This document shows positions 11,766 to 23,031 of a stretch of 64,000 nucleotides of DNA, one piece after another. Both the position numbers and the translations under genes were made by a program. Under the pieces are notes generated by a model. It had not been told where the DNA came from, did not search any database, and was given only the letters and a program-made list of their open reading frames with translations. Location: contig NC_068933.1 of the NCBI RefSeq assembly GCF_023091745.1, forward strand, positions 23,316,001 through 23,380,000, read 5' to 3'. Origin of the DNA: Budorcas taxicolor. Lineage: Eukaryota; Chordata; Mammalia; Artiodactyla; Bovidae. Each line of letters opens with the position of its first letter. Position 1 is the stretch's first letter.

Positions 11766-12646
11766 TGTACCCTCCCCCACCAAGATCAACAACTATTAGA
11801 GGGTAGATCCTCTGTCCTCCTCCAAAACTATTTATTAAAAAAAAATCTAACAGGGCTTATTCTTTTTGTGGCCATGAATATACAAGTACATTAACATTCC
11901 TGGCTGATTTATATTGGAATTATTTTTTCTCTGGATTACTGCCAGTTTTTGCCCATTCAACAGATGGTCAGTTAAAACCCAGAGGAAGTCCGGTTGTTTA
12001 GAATTTGGAAGGACACAGAAAGGCAAACTAAAAATGGGAATCACACACCATCCTGTGTATAGGAATGTGTGGTGAAGGGGAGGACTGAACCGAATTGATT
12101 CTCCAGGACGTGTTAGATGGCTTGTTAGTGACATGCTGGTGTCATTTGGTCATGTTAGTGACAGTTTTAAAAGTAAAAATTTAAATGGGCCACTTGCTTG
12201 CTTCTTACTCGCATCCTTTGTATGTGATAATGCACTTTCCCCCAGATCATTTGGTTATGTGGAATTCCTTAAGTAGGCCAGCAAGGAATTGATGAGCCCA
12301 TGGAGATTTATTTTTAAGGACCTTCCGACATGTTTCCTTCCACATCAGATAGTGGCATCTGCAATGATGCCAGCAAGTAAAGGAGAAGCAGGAAAGACAC
12401 TCCAGTGTTAATACTAGAATCTAAGTTTTCAAAGTGTGTACTTTGAATTGAAAAGTAAAATCTATAATAGAGCAAGTCAAGGCCAACTAAACACTCACAA
12501 ATGCTGTGTGTGTGTTTAAACTCACTTAGATTTGTATTTCCTTTTGGGTATAGTCCTAAGATGAACAAAATTTTAAATGATCAAGATATTTACATGTATG
12601 TATCATGTATATATGAAGTATAAGGATATATTATATCCATATATAT
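11766..12646. other. Unassigned intergenic sequence
   Basis: Nothing recognised. No convincing ORF. Confidence 0.4.
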
Positions 12647-12878
12647 GAAAGTGAAAGTGAAATTGTTCACTGCTCAGTTGTATCCGACTCTTTGTGACCC
12701 CATGGACTACAGCCAGCCAGGCTTCTCTGTCCATGGAATTCTCCAGGCAAGAATACTGAGGTGGGTTGCTGTGCCCTTCTCCAGGGGATCTTCCCAACCC
12801 AGGGATCAAACCCACATCTCTTATGTATCCTGCATTGGCAGTAGAGTTCTTTACCACTAGCACCACCTGGGAGGCCCC
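12647..12878 (-). mobile_element. Bov-tA SINE (antisense)
   Basis: GAAAGTGAAAGTGAAATTGT linker, then the complete antisense BovA and tRNA-like halves ending CACCACCTGGGAGGCCCC. Confidence 0.9.
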
Positions 12879-13310
12879 AAGAATACTAGTTCAGTTCAGT
12901 CGCTTAGTCATGTCCGACTCTTTGTGACCCCATGAACTGCAGCATGCCAGGCCTCCGTGTCCATCACCAAACTCCCGGAGTCCACCCAAACCCATGTCCA
13001 TTGAGTTGGTGATGCCATCCAACCATCTTATCCTCTGTTGTCCCCTTCTCCTCCTGCCCTCAATCTTTCCCAGCATCAGAGTCAGCTTTTTGCATCAGGT
13101 GGCCAAAGTATTGGATTTTCAGCTTCCACATCAGTCCTTCCAATGAACACCCAGGACTGGTTTCCTTTAGGATGGACTGGTTGGATCTCCTTGCAGTCCA
13201 AGGGACTCTCAAGAGTCTTCTCCAACACCACAGTTCAAAAGCATCAATTCTTTGGCACTCAGCTTTCTTTATAGTCCCACTCTTTATAGCTGGACTATAA
13301 AGAATACTAG
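12879..13310 (-). mobile_element. BovB LINE 3' end (antisense) with 11-bp TSD
   Basis: Antisense BovB 3' sequence at 12890-13299: TTCAGTTCAGTCGCTTAGTC, CCATCACCAAACTCCCGGAG, ATCTCCTTGCAGTCCAAGGG. It is flanked by AAGAATACTAG at 12879-12889 and 13300-13310. The second copy of that motif starts the next SINE fragment, so the LINE landed at the edge of a SINE. Confidence 0.9.
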
Positions 13311-13419
13311 AGTGGGTTGCTATTCCCTTCTCCAGGGAACCTTCCCAACCACAGGTATCAAACCCAGGTCTTCTGCATTGCAGGTGGATTCTTTACTGTC
13401 TGAGGCACCAGTGAAGCCC
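13300..13419 (-). mobile_element. Bov-tA SINE fragment (antisense)
   Basis: AAGAATACTAGAGTGGGTTG through the tRNA-like half, ending GAGGCACCAGTGAAGCCC. The BovA 3' half is missing. Confidence 0.8.
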
Positions 13420-13430
13420 ACATATATATA

Positions 13431-13619
13431 AAGTAAAGAATCTGCCTGCAACATAGGAGCCGCAGGAGATGTGGGTTAGAGCCCTGGGTCGAGAAGATCC
13501 CCTGGAGGAGGGCATGGCAACCCACTCCATTGTTCTTGCCTGGAGAATCCCGTGGACAGAGGAGCCTAGCTGGCTATAGTCCGCTGAATAACAAAGAAGA
13601 CTGAAGTGACTTAGCACAC
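13431..13619 (+). mobile_element. Bov-tA SINE (sense)
   Basis: AGTAAAGAATCTGCCTGCAA through GAATCCCGTGGACAGAGGAG, ending GAAGTGACTTAGCACAC. It runs directly into a (GT)n tract. Confidence 0.85.
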
Positions 13620-13627
13620 ACGTATGT

Positions 13628-13663
<36 letters not shown>

Positions 13664-13674
13664 ATGTATACATA
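13620..13674. repeat. (GT)n microsatellite at SINE tail
   Basis: An imperfect, then perfect GT tract (perfect about 13638-13663) following the Bov-tA 3' end. Confidence 0.95.
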
Positions 13675-13922
13675 CCTCTCCAAAGACAGAAGTAAGATTT
13701 AAGAGTGTTTCTCACATGAATATAACAAAGAGAGATTATCAACTGGAAAGTCAGTTGTTTGCATACAAAATAATCTGGATGAATAGAATCTTTGTGCTCA
13801 GCAGTTGAAGACTGAAAGATTGGTAGTATTAGTGTTTTTTTAATATATATCTTGTCAAATCAAAATTATATGAAAATATTCCTCTCTCAAAAACCATTCT
13901 AGAGAGTTAGCTTACACAAAGT

Positions 13923-13923
<1 letters not shown>

Positions 13924-13965
<42 letters not shown>
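13924..13965. repeat. (GT)21 microsatellite
   Basis: 21 uninterrupted GT units counted in the sequence. Likely polymorphic. Confidence 0.97.
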
Positions 13966-13967
<2 letters not shown>

Positions 13968-15795
13968 GAGGTTGCACATAAAGGTTTGCTCAAAGCTTTT
14001 CTGGTGCTGTCTAATGATCTGAGTTCCACATACGTGGTGGAACTTACATGGTGGCTTTCCTCCCAGAAAGCCATGGCTTTATAAACAGATTTTAAGCAGC
14101 AAGGCTGGTAATGAAGATGTATGTGACAACAGACTTCAAGGAGAGGAAAAATCCACTCATAATAGAAGGGTCATCAAGCCTTAATTGTAAGAATGTCTCT
14201 GACTCTGAGAACATTTCTTTCCAACAAAATCCCCACTTATACTCATGGCTTAATATCCTCATTTAAGAAATGGAAGACATTAAATTAAATTTTAATTTAT
14301 ATTCCACTTTTATGTCTGTTTTTATCATCCCTCTAATGTAGACTGTGTGCAGAACAATACAAATCATAGATCTCATTTCCACCCAACAACCTCATCAACC
14401 GAAAAGGTGATGACACAATCTTATTTTGAAGCCAAGAGAGTAATAAACTTCAGTACTTTCAGATGCACATTAAAAATAACCCTTTAAACTTCTTTGAAAG
14501 TATCATCAGTATTTTTAGTTAGAGCACAATCACTGAAGAGAAAAAGTTATACTATTGTAGTGATTTCAGTGGAAAGCAAAACAAGAATTGGGTATCCTCC
14601 AGGTTTATAGTAGCCCATACAGTAAAAAGGCTTTGTCAAGTGTTGATTCTCTCCTCTTAAGGAACTGTCTGAGACTGTATTCCTGGGTCAACTCATGCCT
14701 GCTTTTCCCAATCATAGCTATGTCTCAGTATCCACGACATGGATATAAACAGATCCATGGTTAAAAGTAGACAGATGTGGTGATCAGGCAGTGCTCACCT
14801 ATCCATTTGTCTATAAAGTGGCAGAAATTGAACCTTTAGTTAGTAAGATTTGATTGTCTAAATTCTTACTACAACCATTAAAATGTAGTCCCTTTCAAGA
14901 GGATAAATGCCCAGATATTATTTTTTAAAATCCAATAGTTAGCCCTCCACCAAGTCCAAATATCTTGTACCTTAATGATCTACGTGTATCGAGAACCAAC
15001 ATAAAATGCTGCTTCAACCAGATTTTTATTTTCTAAATATCCCTTCAGTGCATAAGAAAAGCATCATTCCCAGATGAAAATTCGTTAGTCAGTCTTGGAC
15101 TTTCCGTGACTGGATACTCCTGCTTCTAATAAGTTTGGAAAAATTCCTCCTGGATGACTTGCAACGTCTTCTAGTGCCCACATATCTACTCGGCATGCTG
15201 ACAGTGCCTTTAAAAGCCTTCTGGGCAACATCAAAAACCTTTGTTATTTATTTACCTCGAAGCAAGTTCGCTTATCATTTAGAAAAGTTCTCAGAACCCT
15301 GCTTGTCTCTCTCCACTGTCTCTCACCTTTCTAAAGACTTTAAGCAGAAGCAAGGCCTTGGCCATGAAATCATTGATCACATTTGTGCAGCGGTAAATTA
15401 TAACTAGAGCTAGGAATTACCCCCTTACTGCATACAAATGATGTTTTTACAAGGTATACTTAAATGCAGAATCTTTTGAAATCACAATATAATACTGAAA
15501 AACAGGTACACATGTATTGTTGGGGCAATTCGCCCATATTGGAGTTCATGTTCTAGTGTTTCTTCAGATCTCTTCTATTAACCTTTAACCACAAAGACTT
15601 TGTCAGATGCTTTAGATAGCCAAGCACTGTGCTTGACTGAAAAGATGCTGAATTCATAGTCTCTACAGACCAGAATCTAAATGGATTAAACGCAGACCAA
15701 ATAACAACATTGGATGCCAGTTCCAGGAATCACATCACAAACCCGGTGAGAAGAATGGGGTTCCTCTTTTGGAGGGCGTGTCTGAGATGATCCCA
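13966..15795 (-). other. TRMT9B: Probable TRMT9B 3'UTR / 3' flank
   Basis: This sequence directly follows the TRMT9B stop on the minus strand. I recognise no young SINE or LINE in about 1.8 kb, which is unusual here, where insertions occur every 1-2 kb. That fits retained UTR. Minus-strand AATAAA hexamers occur at 15252-15247 and 15030-15025, but I cannot tell which, if any, is used. The UTR could also extend past the (GT)n at 13924. No ORF of interest is seen. Confidence 0.5.
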
Positions 15796-16829
15796 TCAGT
15801 CACAGCTCTCCGTCTTCTCTGCAATGACACACCAGTTGCCATGGTCGTTCCCAGAGCTCAGAATACGGAGCTCCGACACACTCTCCTTCAGCAGGCCACA
15901 GAGCTCACCTTCTCGAAACACGTGGTAGTAACGCATAAAGGCTCTGGAATCCAAAACGTTGGGCTGCTGTTCTTCGACAGAAATGGCGTCCCCTGGGTTG
16001 GAGTCTGTGGAATCTGCTGCAGAAATCCTCCTCCATGATTTACTACCAGAAGCGGTGCTTTCTTCTAAGTTATCTTCATCCACACAGCTCTCCTTAGCAT
16101 TGGTGCCACCCAGAAAATTCCCATCTCCGTTTCTCCTTATGACTCCGGGATGGTCTCCGTTTAGCTGTTTGCATGTGGTGGGCACCCTCAGCCACTCCAG
16201 AGGTCCTTGAGACAGCTCCACAAACACTTCCTCATCTAAATTTTGCTCTCCTGCTGACAAAGTCTCTGGATGACCTAAGTCGAAACTTGAGTGTCTTGAA
16301 GGCTGGATGGATATCGTGCTATTGGCCCAGCTTTCTGTGCTTTTCAGGGGTCTCACTTTTTCAATTTGCTTCCTCAGAGTGGATTCATCCAAAGATCTAG
16401 AGGAAAACCAGGAGCGAAACGATTTCCCCAGTGTGTTATAGAATCCGTTTTCTTCCTCGCCTTCCTTGGAAATATTTGCACAGCAGGTGCCAGCCAGAAC
16501 AGAGTCGCAGTCCACACTGTGGGACCGCTTCGAGTTGCAGCGCCCCTCAAAACACACGGAACAGGGGCAGGCGGAGCAGGGCGGGTGGTAGGGATGGCCT
16601 CTTTCTGGGCGCCCACACGGCTGCTTTCTCCCCGGCTGGCCGGATTCCGAGAGAGGTTGGGAGCACAAGGCTTTGTTCCAGGGAACAAGCACGTCTTGCT
16701 TCTCAAAGTGCCGGTTCTTCTGTTCCATGGCCCAAACATAAATCATCAGCTGGCCCCCAGGAGCCAGGACCCTGGCCATTTCTTTTATGGCTCTGATTCT
16801 TCTTTGTTTTGTAGAAAAATGATGTATGA
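15796..16829 (-). CDS. TRMT9B: TRMT9B last coding exon (residues 110-453 and stop)
   Basis: The acceptor TTTTTCAG ends at 16830. The exon supplies TC to complete V110, then reads IHHFSTKQRRIRAIKEMARVL and APGGQLMIYVWAMEQ, the C-terminal strands of the methyltransferase fold (about residues 110-146). FEKQDVLVPWN follows at about 151-161. Residues 187-226 are cysteine-rich (PPCSACPCSVC). Residues 227-395 are polar, serine-rich and probably disordered, with RSHSVD, SRSLDES and RRISAADS as phosphosite-like motifs. The tail from about residue 405, FMRYYHVFREGELCGLL... to NDHGNWCVIAEK, is the conserved Trm9/ALKBH8-type C-terminal segment. The TGA stop is at 15798-15796. Total coding length over the three exons is 154+174+1034 = 1362 nt, or 453 residues; human TRMT9B is about 454. 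No frameshift or premature stop is seen. Overlapping plus-strand ORFs of 121-155 codons are shadows. Confidence 0.96.
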
Positions 16830-16910
16830 CTGAAAAAGAAGAAACTGGATCTCAGTGTATACACATTTATAGACTAGTATTTTCTGTATAACAGTGATGC
16901 ACTTTTGATA

Positions 16911-17034
16911 TATACTGGAGTGGGTTACCATTTCCTCCTCCAGGGGATCTTCCCAACCCAGGGATTGAACCTGCATATCTTGCATCTCCTTCATTGGCAG
17001 GTGGATTCTTTTCCCACTGTCACCTGAGAAGCCC
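16911..17034 (-). mobile_element. Bov-tA SINE fragment (antisense)
   Basis: ATACTGGAGTGGGTTACCAT to GTCACCTGAGAAGCCC. It lies about 80 bp upstream of the last TRMT9B coding exon, inside the intron. Confidence 0.85.
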
Positions 17035-17141
17035 TTGACATGTGCTAAGTACTCCTTATTGCCTGCAGCGTGGGCAGATGGTAGAAATAGCGCAGACCTG
17101 GTTTCAGGAGAAGCATAATTTTTAACTTTGTTTCCTATATC

Positions 17142-17591
17142 AGCAGACCCTGGAGATACTGTGGGTTTGCTTCCAGGCTACTGGAATGAATAAAGTCGCA
17201 CGAATTCTTGGTTTCCCAGTGCATATAAAAGTGATATTTACACTATACTGTAATCAGTTAAGTGTGTACTAGCATTATGTGTTAAAAAACAACATATGTA
17301 CCTTAATTTAAAAATATTGCTAAAAACTGCTAACCATCACCTGAGCCTTCAGTAAGTCATAATCTTTTTGCAGCAGTACACCCAAGATCACAGGTCACCA
17401 TGCAAAGATAATGATAATGAGAAAGTTGAAAATGTTACCAGAATTACTAAAATGTGACACAGGGACACAAAGTGAGCAAACGCTGTTGCCAGAACAGCGC
17501 CAATAGACAACAGGCTCAGTACAAGGTTGCCCCAACCTTCCATTTGTAAAAATGCAGTGTCCACAAAGTACAATAAAATGAGATATGCCTC
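17142..17591. mobile_element. Tigger1-type MITE, both ends present
   Basis: The left end, CTGGAGATACTGTGGG and TTGGTTTCCCAGTGCATATA, and the right end, ACAATAAAATGAGATATGCC, match Tigger1 ends joined by an internal deletion. No transposase remains. Confidence 0.7.
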
Positions 17592-18311
17592 TAAGAGGAG
17601 AGTGAAAAAGTTGGCTTAAAGCTCAACATTCAGAAAATGAAGATCATGGCATCTGGTCCCATCACTTCATGGCAAATAGATGGGGAAACAGTGGAAACAG
17701 TGTCAGACTTTATTTTTTTGGGCTCCAAAATCACTGCAGATGGTGACTGCAGCCATGAAATTAAAAGACGCTTACTCCTTGGAAGAAAGGTTATGACCAA
17801 CCTAGATAGCATATTCAAAAGCAGAGACATTACTTTGCCGACTAAGGTCCGTCTAGTCAAGGCTATGGTTTTTCCTGTGGTCATGTATGGATGTGAGAGT
17901 TGGACTGTGAAGAAGGATGAGCACTGAAGAATTGATGCTTTTGAACTGTGATGTTGGAGAAGACTCTTGAGTGTCCCTTGGACTGCAAGGAGATCCAACC
18001 AGTCCATTCTAAAGGAGATCAGCCCTGGGATTTCTTTGGAAGGAATGATGCTAAAGCTGAAGCTCCAGTACTTTGGCCACCTCATGTGAAGAGTTGACTC
18101 ACTGGAAAAGACTTTGATACTGGGAGGGATTGGGGGCAGGAGGAGAAGGGGACGACCGAGGATGAGATGGCTGGATGGCATCACTGACTCGATGGACGCG
18201 AATCTGAGTGAACTGTGGGAGTTGGTGATGGACAGGGAGGCCTGGTGTGCTGTGATTCATGGGGTCGCAAAGAGTCGGACACGACTGAGCGACTGAACTG
18301 AACTGAACTGA
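17592..18311 (+). mobile_element. BovB LINE 3' end (about 0.72 kb)
   Basis: The RT C-terminal region is readable at 17637-17927 (KIMASGPITSWQIDGETVET, then FIFLGSKITADGDC), after which the frame breaks. The 3' end has CTGAACTGAACTGAACTGAA, typical of BovB. It is 5'-truncated and inactive, and abuts the Tigger relic. Confidence 0.93.
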
Positions 18312-18561
18312 ATCTTGGACGATTATTTAACTTCTCTGGACTTTGTCTCTTCATGTATAAGAAGACACCTAGAATGAACAATCTGTAAGGCCTCTTCCAG
18401 TTCTAAAATCCTGTGAATTTTGTTAGCCAGAAAAATGACCAGTGTGAATTAATAAAATTTGAAAGGGAGAGCTAACCCTAAATTAGGTAAATATTCCCTA
18501 GTAGAATTCTATGAAATAACTTGTTGTTTTAATGAATGATTTGTACTTCTGAAGCATCACA

Positions 18562-18612
18562 AATTGAACCTGGGTCTCCTGCATTGTAGGCAGATGCTTT
18601 ACCATCTGAGCC
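18562..18612 (-). mobile_element. SINE tRNA-half fragment (antisense)
   Basis: ATTGAACCTGGGTCTCCTGC ... TTTACCATCTGAGCC only. Confidence 0.7.
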
Positions 18613-18955
18613 AGTCATTGTTATTAAGATTGATACCATTGGTTGATTAATACAGTTGGTTAATAAGTTAATCAAGCAAGTGTAAGTAGAGAAAATGTTA
18701 AAAAAAATTTCTGTTTAGAAAATGCTAAGGTAAGCCATCCAACCTCCAGACCAAATGATTCCTTATAATTTTTCATAATGTTAATATAATATGAAATTGT
18801 ATTTACTTAAGAAAAAGCAGCTTACAGGTCACTGTTTTACTTGCAGTTCTTTGCAAGTTAAAATGAGAGTCAAGTGGGATTGCCTGTATCTAGTCTTAGG
18901 GGGGTTATTAGATGCATTTTTATCAAACAGTATTTAGAAAGTACTTGTCTGTTGT

Positions 18956-19013
18956 CTGTGGGGTCACACAGAGTCGGACACGACTGAAGTGACTTAGCAG
19001 CAGCAGCAGCAGT
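18956..19013 (+). mobile_element. BOV-A2 3' tail fragment
   Basis: GGGGTCACACAGAGTCGGAC to TTAGCAGCAGCAGCAGCAG. Confidence 0.75.
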
Positions 19014-19101
19014 CTGTGAGCTCCTAGAGTTTAATCACAGTGTGTCAAGAAAAAACATCACATTATTTTTCCTCACACAAGCTTATCACTTATTTCAGGT
19101 A

Positions 19102-19387
19102 GGAAATTGGCTCTAAAGAGAGTCTGGACATTGCTGCTCAGATGTGAGTACAGAGCGGGTGAAACAGTGCCTGTAACCTTAGCATAATGCATGCATGCTA
19201 AGTCGCTTCAGTCGTGTCGGACTCTGTGCGACCCCATAGACGGCAGCCCACCAGGCTCCTCTGTCCCTGGGATTCTCTAGGCAAGAATACTGGAGTGGGA
19301 AATTGGCTCTAAAGAGAGTCTGGACATTGCTGCTCAGATGTGAGTGCAGAGCGGGTGAAACAGTGCCTGTAGCCTTAGCATAATGCA
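19102..19387 (-). repeat. 90-bp direct duplication flanking a BovA SINE
   Basis: The 90-nt stretches at 19102-19191 and 19298-19387 differ at two positions. Between them, at 19192-19297, is an antisense BovA monomer (CTAAGTCGCTTCAGTCGTGT to AGAATACTGGAGTGG). Confidence 0.93.
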
Positions 19388-19564
19388 GAGGTACAAATGA
19401 ATCTCTTTCGTTTACACGGCACAGAGAGCTGTCAAAGCGAGATTATCCAAGGGTACACTTTGTGTTGTTCCCAGTCAGGTTTGCTTTCCCATCAGCAGAG
19501 CACAAACCCTGGTTTCTCTTACTATACCATGCAGGAACCTAGAGGCGCAAGGTTCAAATGCATG

Positions 19565-19893
19565 TAAGTTATTTATTTACAGCTGTGCTGGGTCTTCGTT
19601 GCTGCATGAGTTTTTCTGTAGTTGTGGCTACCCTCTACCCACTGGTTGCAGTGTGCAAGCTGCTTATTGCGATGGTCTTGTGGCAGAGCACAGGCTCCAG
19701 GCCTTGCGGCTTCAGTAGTTGTGACCCACGGGCTCAGTAGTCGCAGCTCCCGGGCTCTAGAGCACAGACTCAGTAGTTGGGTGCACTGGCTTAGTTGGTC
19801 CCTGGCATGTTGGATCCTCCCAGATCAGGGACTGAACCTGTGTCTTCTGCATTGACAGGTGGATTCTTTACCCCTGAGCCACCAGAGAAACCC
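19565..19893 (-). mobile_element. CHR-2-type SINE (antisense)
   Basis: TTACAGCTGTGCTGGGTCTT, the CAGTAGTTGTGACCCACGGG / GCTCAGTAGTCGCAGCTCCC blocks and an antisense tRNA-Glu half ending CCTGAGCCACCAGAGAAACC. A cetartiodactyl SINE. Confidence 0.85.
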
Positions 19894-20051
19894 TCAGATG
19901 CCTTTAGAGAACAAGACACCAGCGTATTTTGTCCTGGATCTAGCAGTGACCGGCTTTGTGATCGTTGGCTGATCACTTTACTTCACTGGGTGTCAGGCTA
20001 GTGACACTGAAGAATGAGCCCTTTGCAAAGTTCAGTTTGAAAGCGTACACT

Positions 20052-20215
20052 TTTTTTTTTTTTTAATTTATTGATGTCTTTTAAAATTTTTGTTATTTTT
20101 TGGCCACACCATGCAGCAAGCAGGGCCTGTGGGATCTTAGTTCCCCACCCAGGGCTCCAACCCAGGCCTCCTGCATTGGGAGTGCAGAATCTTAACCACT
20201 GGACCACCAGAAAGT
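20052..20215 (-). mobile_element. CHR-1-type SINE (antisense)
   Basis: T-run, TTTTTTGGCCACACCATGCA, GGGATCTTAGTTCCCCACCC, ending CCACTGGACCACCAG. Confidence 0.85.
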
Positions 20216-20401
20216 AACGCCCCGAGCTTACACTTCTTGAGTAGTGTCTTGGTCAATGAGCCGAAAGGGGGCAGGGAAGTCAGGACTGAGTCAGACTTAG
20301 GCGAGCACTAACATTCAGATCTGTGACTACCCCTGGTCGTTAATATCTCCCACGGCTTGCACCTAACACCCTGAAGCTTCCGTGGGTGTGTTTTTTAAAC
20401 G

Positions 20402-20834
20402 CAGTCGATCCTTGTCACCTGTGGATTCTGTGTCCACAGATTCGCCCACTCGCTAAAATATGTTATAACTTCAGAACTCTGCATGCTCAGCATTTTTGTG
20501 GTCATTCCTTGACGTGCATAGAACAACCAAGAAGCTGAGCGTCCTCAGGCACATGTTCCCAGCTGGGGCCTGAGGAGGAGCTGCTCAGCCTTCTGTCTCC
20601 GCTCCAGCAGTGCCAGCAAGTGTCCTCTTCACGGTCTATTCAGTGCCGTGTGTTTTGCATTTTTGTGTTTTTGTTCATGATTTCTCTGTTGATTAATTGA
20701 CAAAAATATTGTGACCAGAGGCTCACAAGAACCTAATCCTGTATTTCCCCTGGGAGCAATCGTTCGGTATTTGTTAATTCAGTGTTCACAGGACATTATT
20801 GAACATAACTTCTGTGAATAATTAGAATCGACTG
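20402..20834. mobile_element. Tigger-like MITE with terminal inverted repeats
   Basis: It begins CAGTCGATCCTTGTCACCTG and ends AATTAGAATCGACTG followed by TA. The ends are an imperfect inverted repeat of about 24 nt. A shorter relative is at 30904-31174. The family name is not certain. Confidence 0.65.
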
Positions 20835-21523
20835 TATTCTTGTGTTTTGACTGTGAGAGGGGAAAAACATCATTAAAATAGGATGATTTTAATATAGTAA
20901 TGTCTTTTTAGCAGACTTTATAGGCCTTCAACAATTTAGGATTCTTGGCTTCAGAAGTTTTGTTTTTAAGGAAGAATATCTTTATACTTTTCATTCCTTA
21001 ATATTGCTTATGTGATAATCCATTTTAATACCATAATTTCACCCAGGAAATATCTGAATCTTTTATATATTTAACATACAATACTAAGTAACTTTTAAGC
21101 CAGATGTTTCAGAAAAAGAAACTTATAATACATATAAAATGTATTATACATGCCTGTACACACATATTCTGTTAAGAAACATTGTAAATAAGTGGGACTT
21201 AAAGATGTATTTATATGAATTATCAATGTCAGGAAACTGTGTTGAATTTTAAAGAATAGAAAAGTCCCTTGTTGTTTAAAAATCATAATTTAAAGGCAAA
21301 AGTAGCACTTGGTGTATGTTTCCTGTAGGATAGGGTGTTGATTGAACACATGGGTAGGTTGAATTCAGCAACTGGATTCCAGAATCATATGAGGTTACAT
21401 GTAGTCATCTTAAAAGTCCTGTTATATCTTGGTATTTTATGATGTATTGTTATTTAATTTTTCAGGTGTGTCTCATTTGACTATAATTATTCAGAATCTA
21501 TGGGTTAGTATGAAGCAGAATTT

Positions 21524-21712
21524 TACAACCTCAACACTACTGGCATTTTTAAACAAGCTGGGTAATTCTTTATTGCAAGGCAGTGGGGACCAAGTAGACA
21601 ACAGTTGAACATACAGTACTCAGTTGTGCCAACCAAAAATGCCTCCAAACGTTGACAGATATCCCCTGAGAGTGGGGCACAGTATAATCTCAAGTTGAGA
21701 ACCACTGGCATG
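21524..21712. mobile_element. Probable hAT/MER-type DNA transposon relic
   Basis: ACCAAAAATGCCTCCAAACG ... TTGAGAACCACTGGCATGA resembles an old non-autonomous mammalian DNA element. Diverged. Confidence 0.4.
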
Positions 21713-22039
21713 AAAAGTTGGTTTACACCATTTGAATATATGGACAAACTTTTATAAAAATTTTATCATTCTATTCTAAAAGTAAGTAGAAAGACTGTTT
21801 CTTTTTGTTATCTGTCAGTAAAACATAAGGAATGTATAATTGGGTTTGATGCCTACCCTCTCATATTATTATTAAGAGACATGGAAAATATATATTTATG
21901 TATTTAAAAATAGTAAAAATATATTTCTTCATGTTAAGCAAGAAATGCCAACATACATATCCTAAATAGGGAAGTAAATCTATATGGACATAGGAGAGAC
22001 AGTTTAGTGAAATTTCCCCTAGTTCTAAATGTAAAAACT

Positions 22040-22560
22040 AACTGGAAAATGACCACAGTTCATAAAAACACATGCTGGGTTTCCACTGAAGGAAGCATTT
22101 TTCACTGGAAGATGGCAGCCAGCTGTTCTCATCTCCTCTTCGGGCAAGAGACTTCAGCTGACTGAAAAGAAGGACTCAACAACGTACAACATGGAGCATT
22201 TTCTGAAAGAGCAAAGTTGGTCAGTAGTCCCACGCCCCAGCGGTGGTTCAGCAGCACAGCCCGTTTGTAGGTAGCTGGCCGCAGAAATTCTACAACTAAA
22301 GTAAACAAAAGAAGAGCAAGCACTTCTCTGACCTCTCTGCAGTTTCCAGTTCTTCAGGTGGCGTGACCAAACCAAAAACTTCCTACTGAAGATTCAGAGG
22401 ACAGTGTAATGTTTCTTGGTTCAACAAGAATCCCTTCTCTTAATTCTTACAACCAAATGGAGTTAACAGTTTCAAAAGCAGAGAAGTAGGGCTGTCAAAG
22501 AGCAGGTTTCCATGGCAACCACCTCCTGCCAGTCCTAACTGGTTCCAAGGTCATGACATC
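22040..22560. other. Unassigned stretch within TRMT9B intron
   Basis: Mixed-composition sequence with overlapping minus-strand ORFs of 64-73 codons (22129-22375). No known family is recognised. The sequence has no obvious repeat signature and could hold an unannotated non-coding exon or an old repeat. Confidence 0.3.
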
Positions 22561-22889
22561 CAGGTCTGCATCCCCTCACTTTGCAAATATACAGTTCCCA
22601 ATTAGTGTTAATAAATTGATTTCTTGTTTATTTCAGCAGAGAGCAAATAGTCATATTCTGTATCTTTATTAATATCTAGCAGTTTTGTACAGTTTTGTAC
22701 AGATTCACTTTGCTTTGATAAAGCTTGCTATATTCAAATATGTTAATTATTTTAAAAGTGTGTTGGAGGAAATACTTTGCCTTGCACAAGATTTCTCACT
22801 TTGGAAAAGAATTTGCCATAATATTCCCTTACATAGCATGATTCCCTAGCATATTTAAATACTAGGTTTCAGGAATACATGTATTGGGT

Positions 22890-23031
22890 AAAATGAGCCT
22901 TGTGATCAGTCAGTTGTGTCTGACTCTTTGCGACTCCATGGACTGTGGCCTGTCAGGCTTGTCTGTGCATGGGATTCTCCAGGCAAGAATACTGGGGTGG
23001 GTTGCCATTTCCTCCTCTAGGAAAATGAGCC
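22890..23031 (-). mobile_element. BovA SINE (antisense), 10-bp TSD
   Basis: The insert at 22900-23021 is flanked by AAAATGAGCC at 22890-22899 and 23022-23031. Confidence 0.9.

Noticed and set aside
16366..16833. Plus-strand ORF of 155 codons (and 121-codon ORFs) opposite the last TRMT9B exon
   Set aside because: Antisense shadow of a real coding exon. No family resemblance; the minus-strand frame is clearly the gene.
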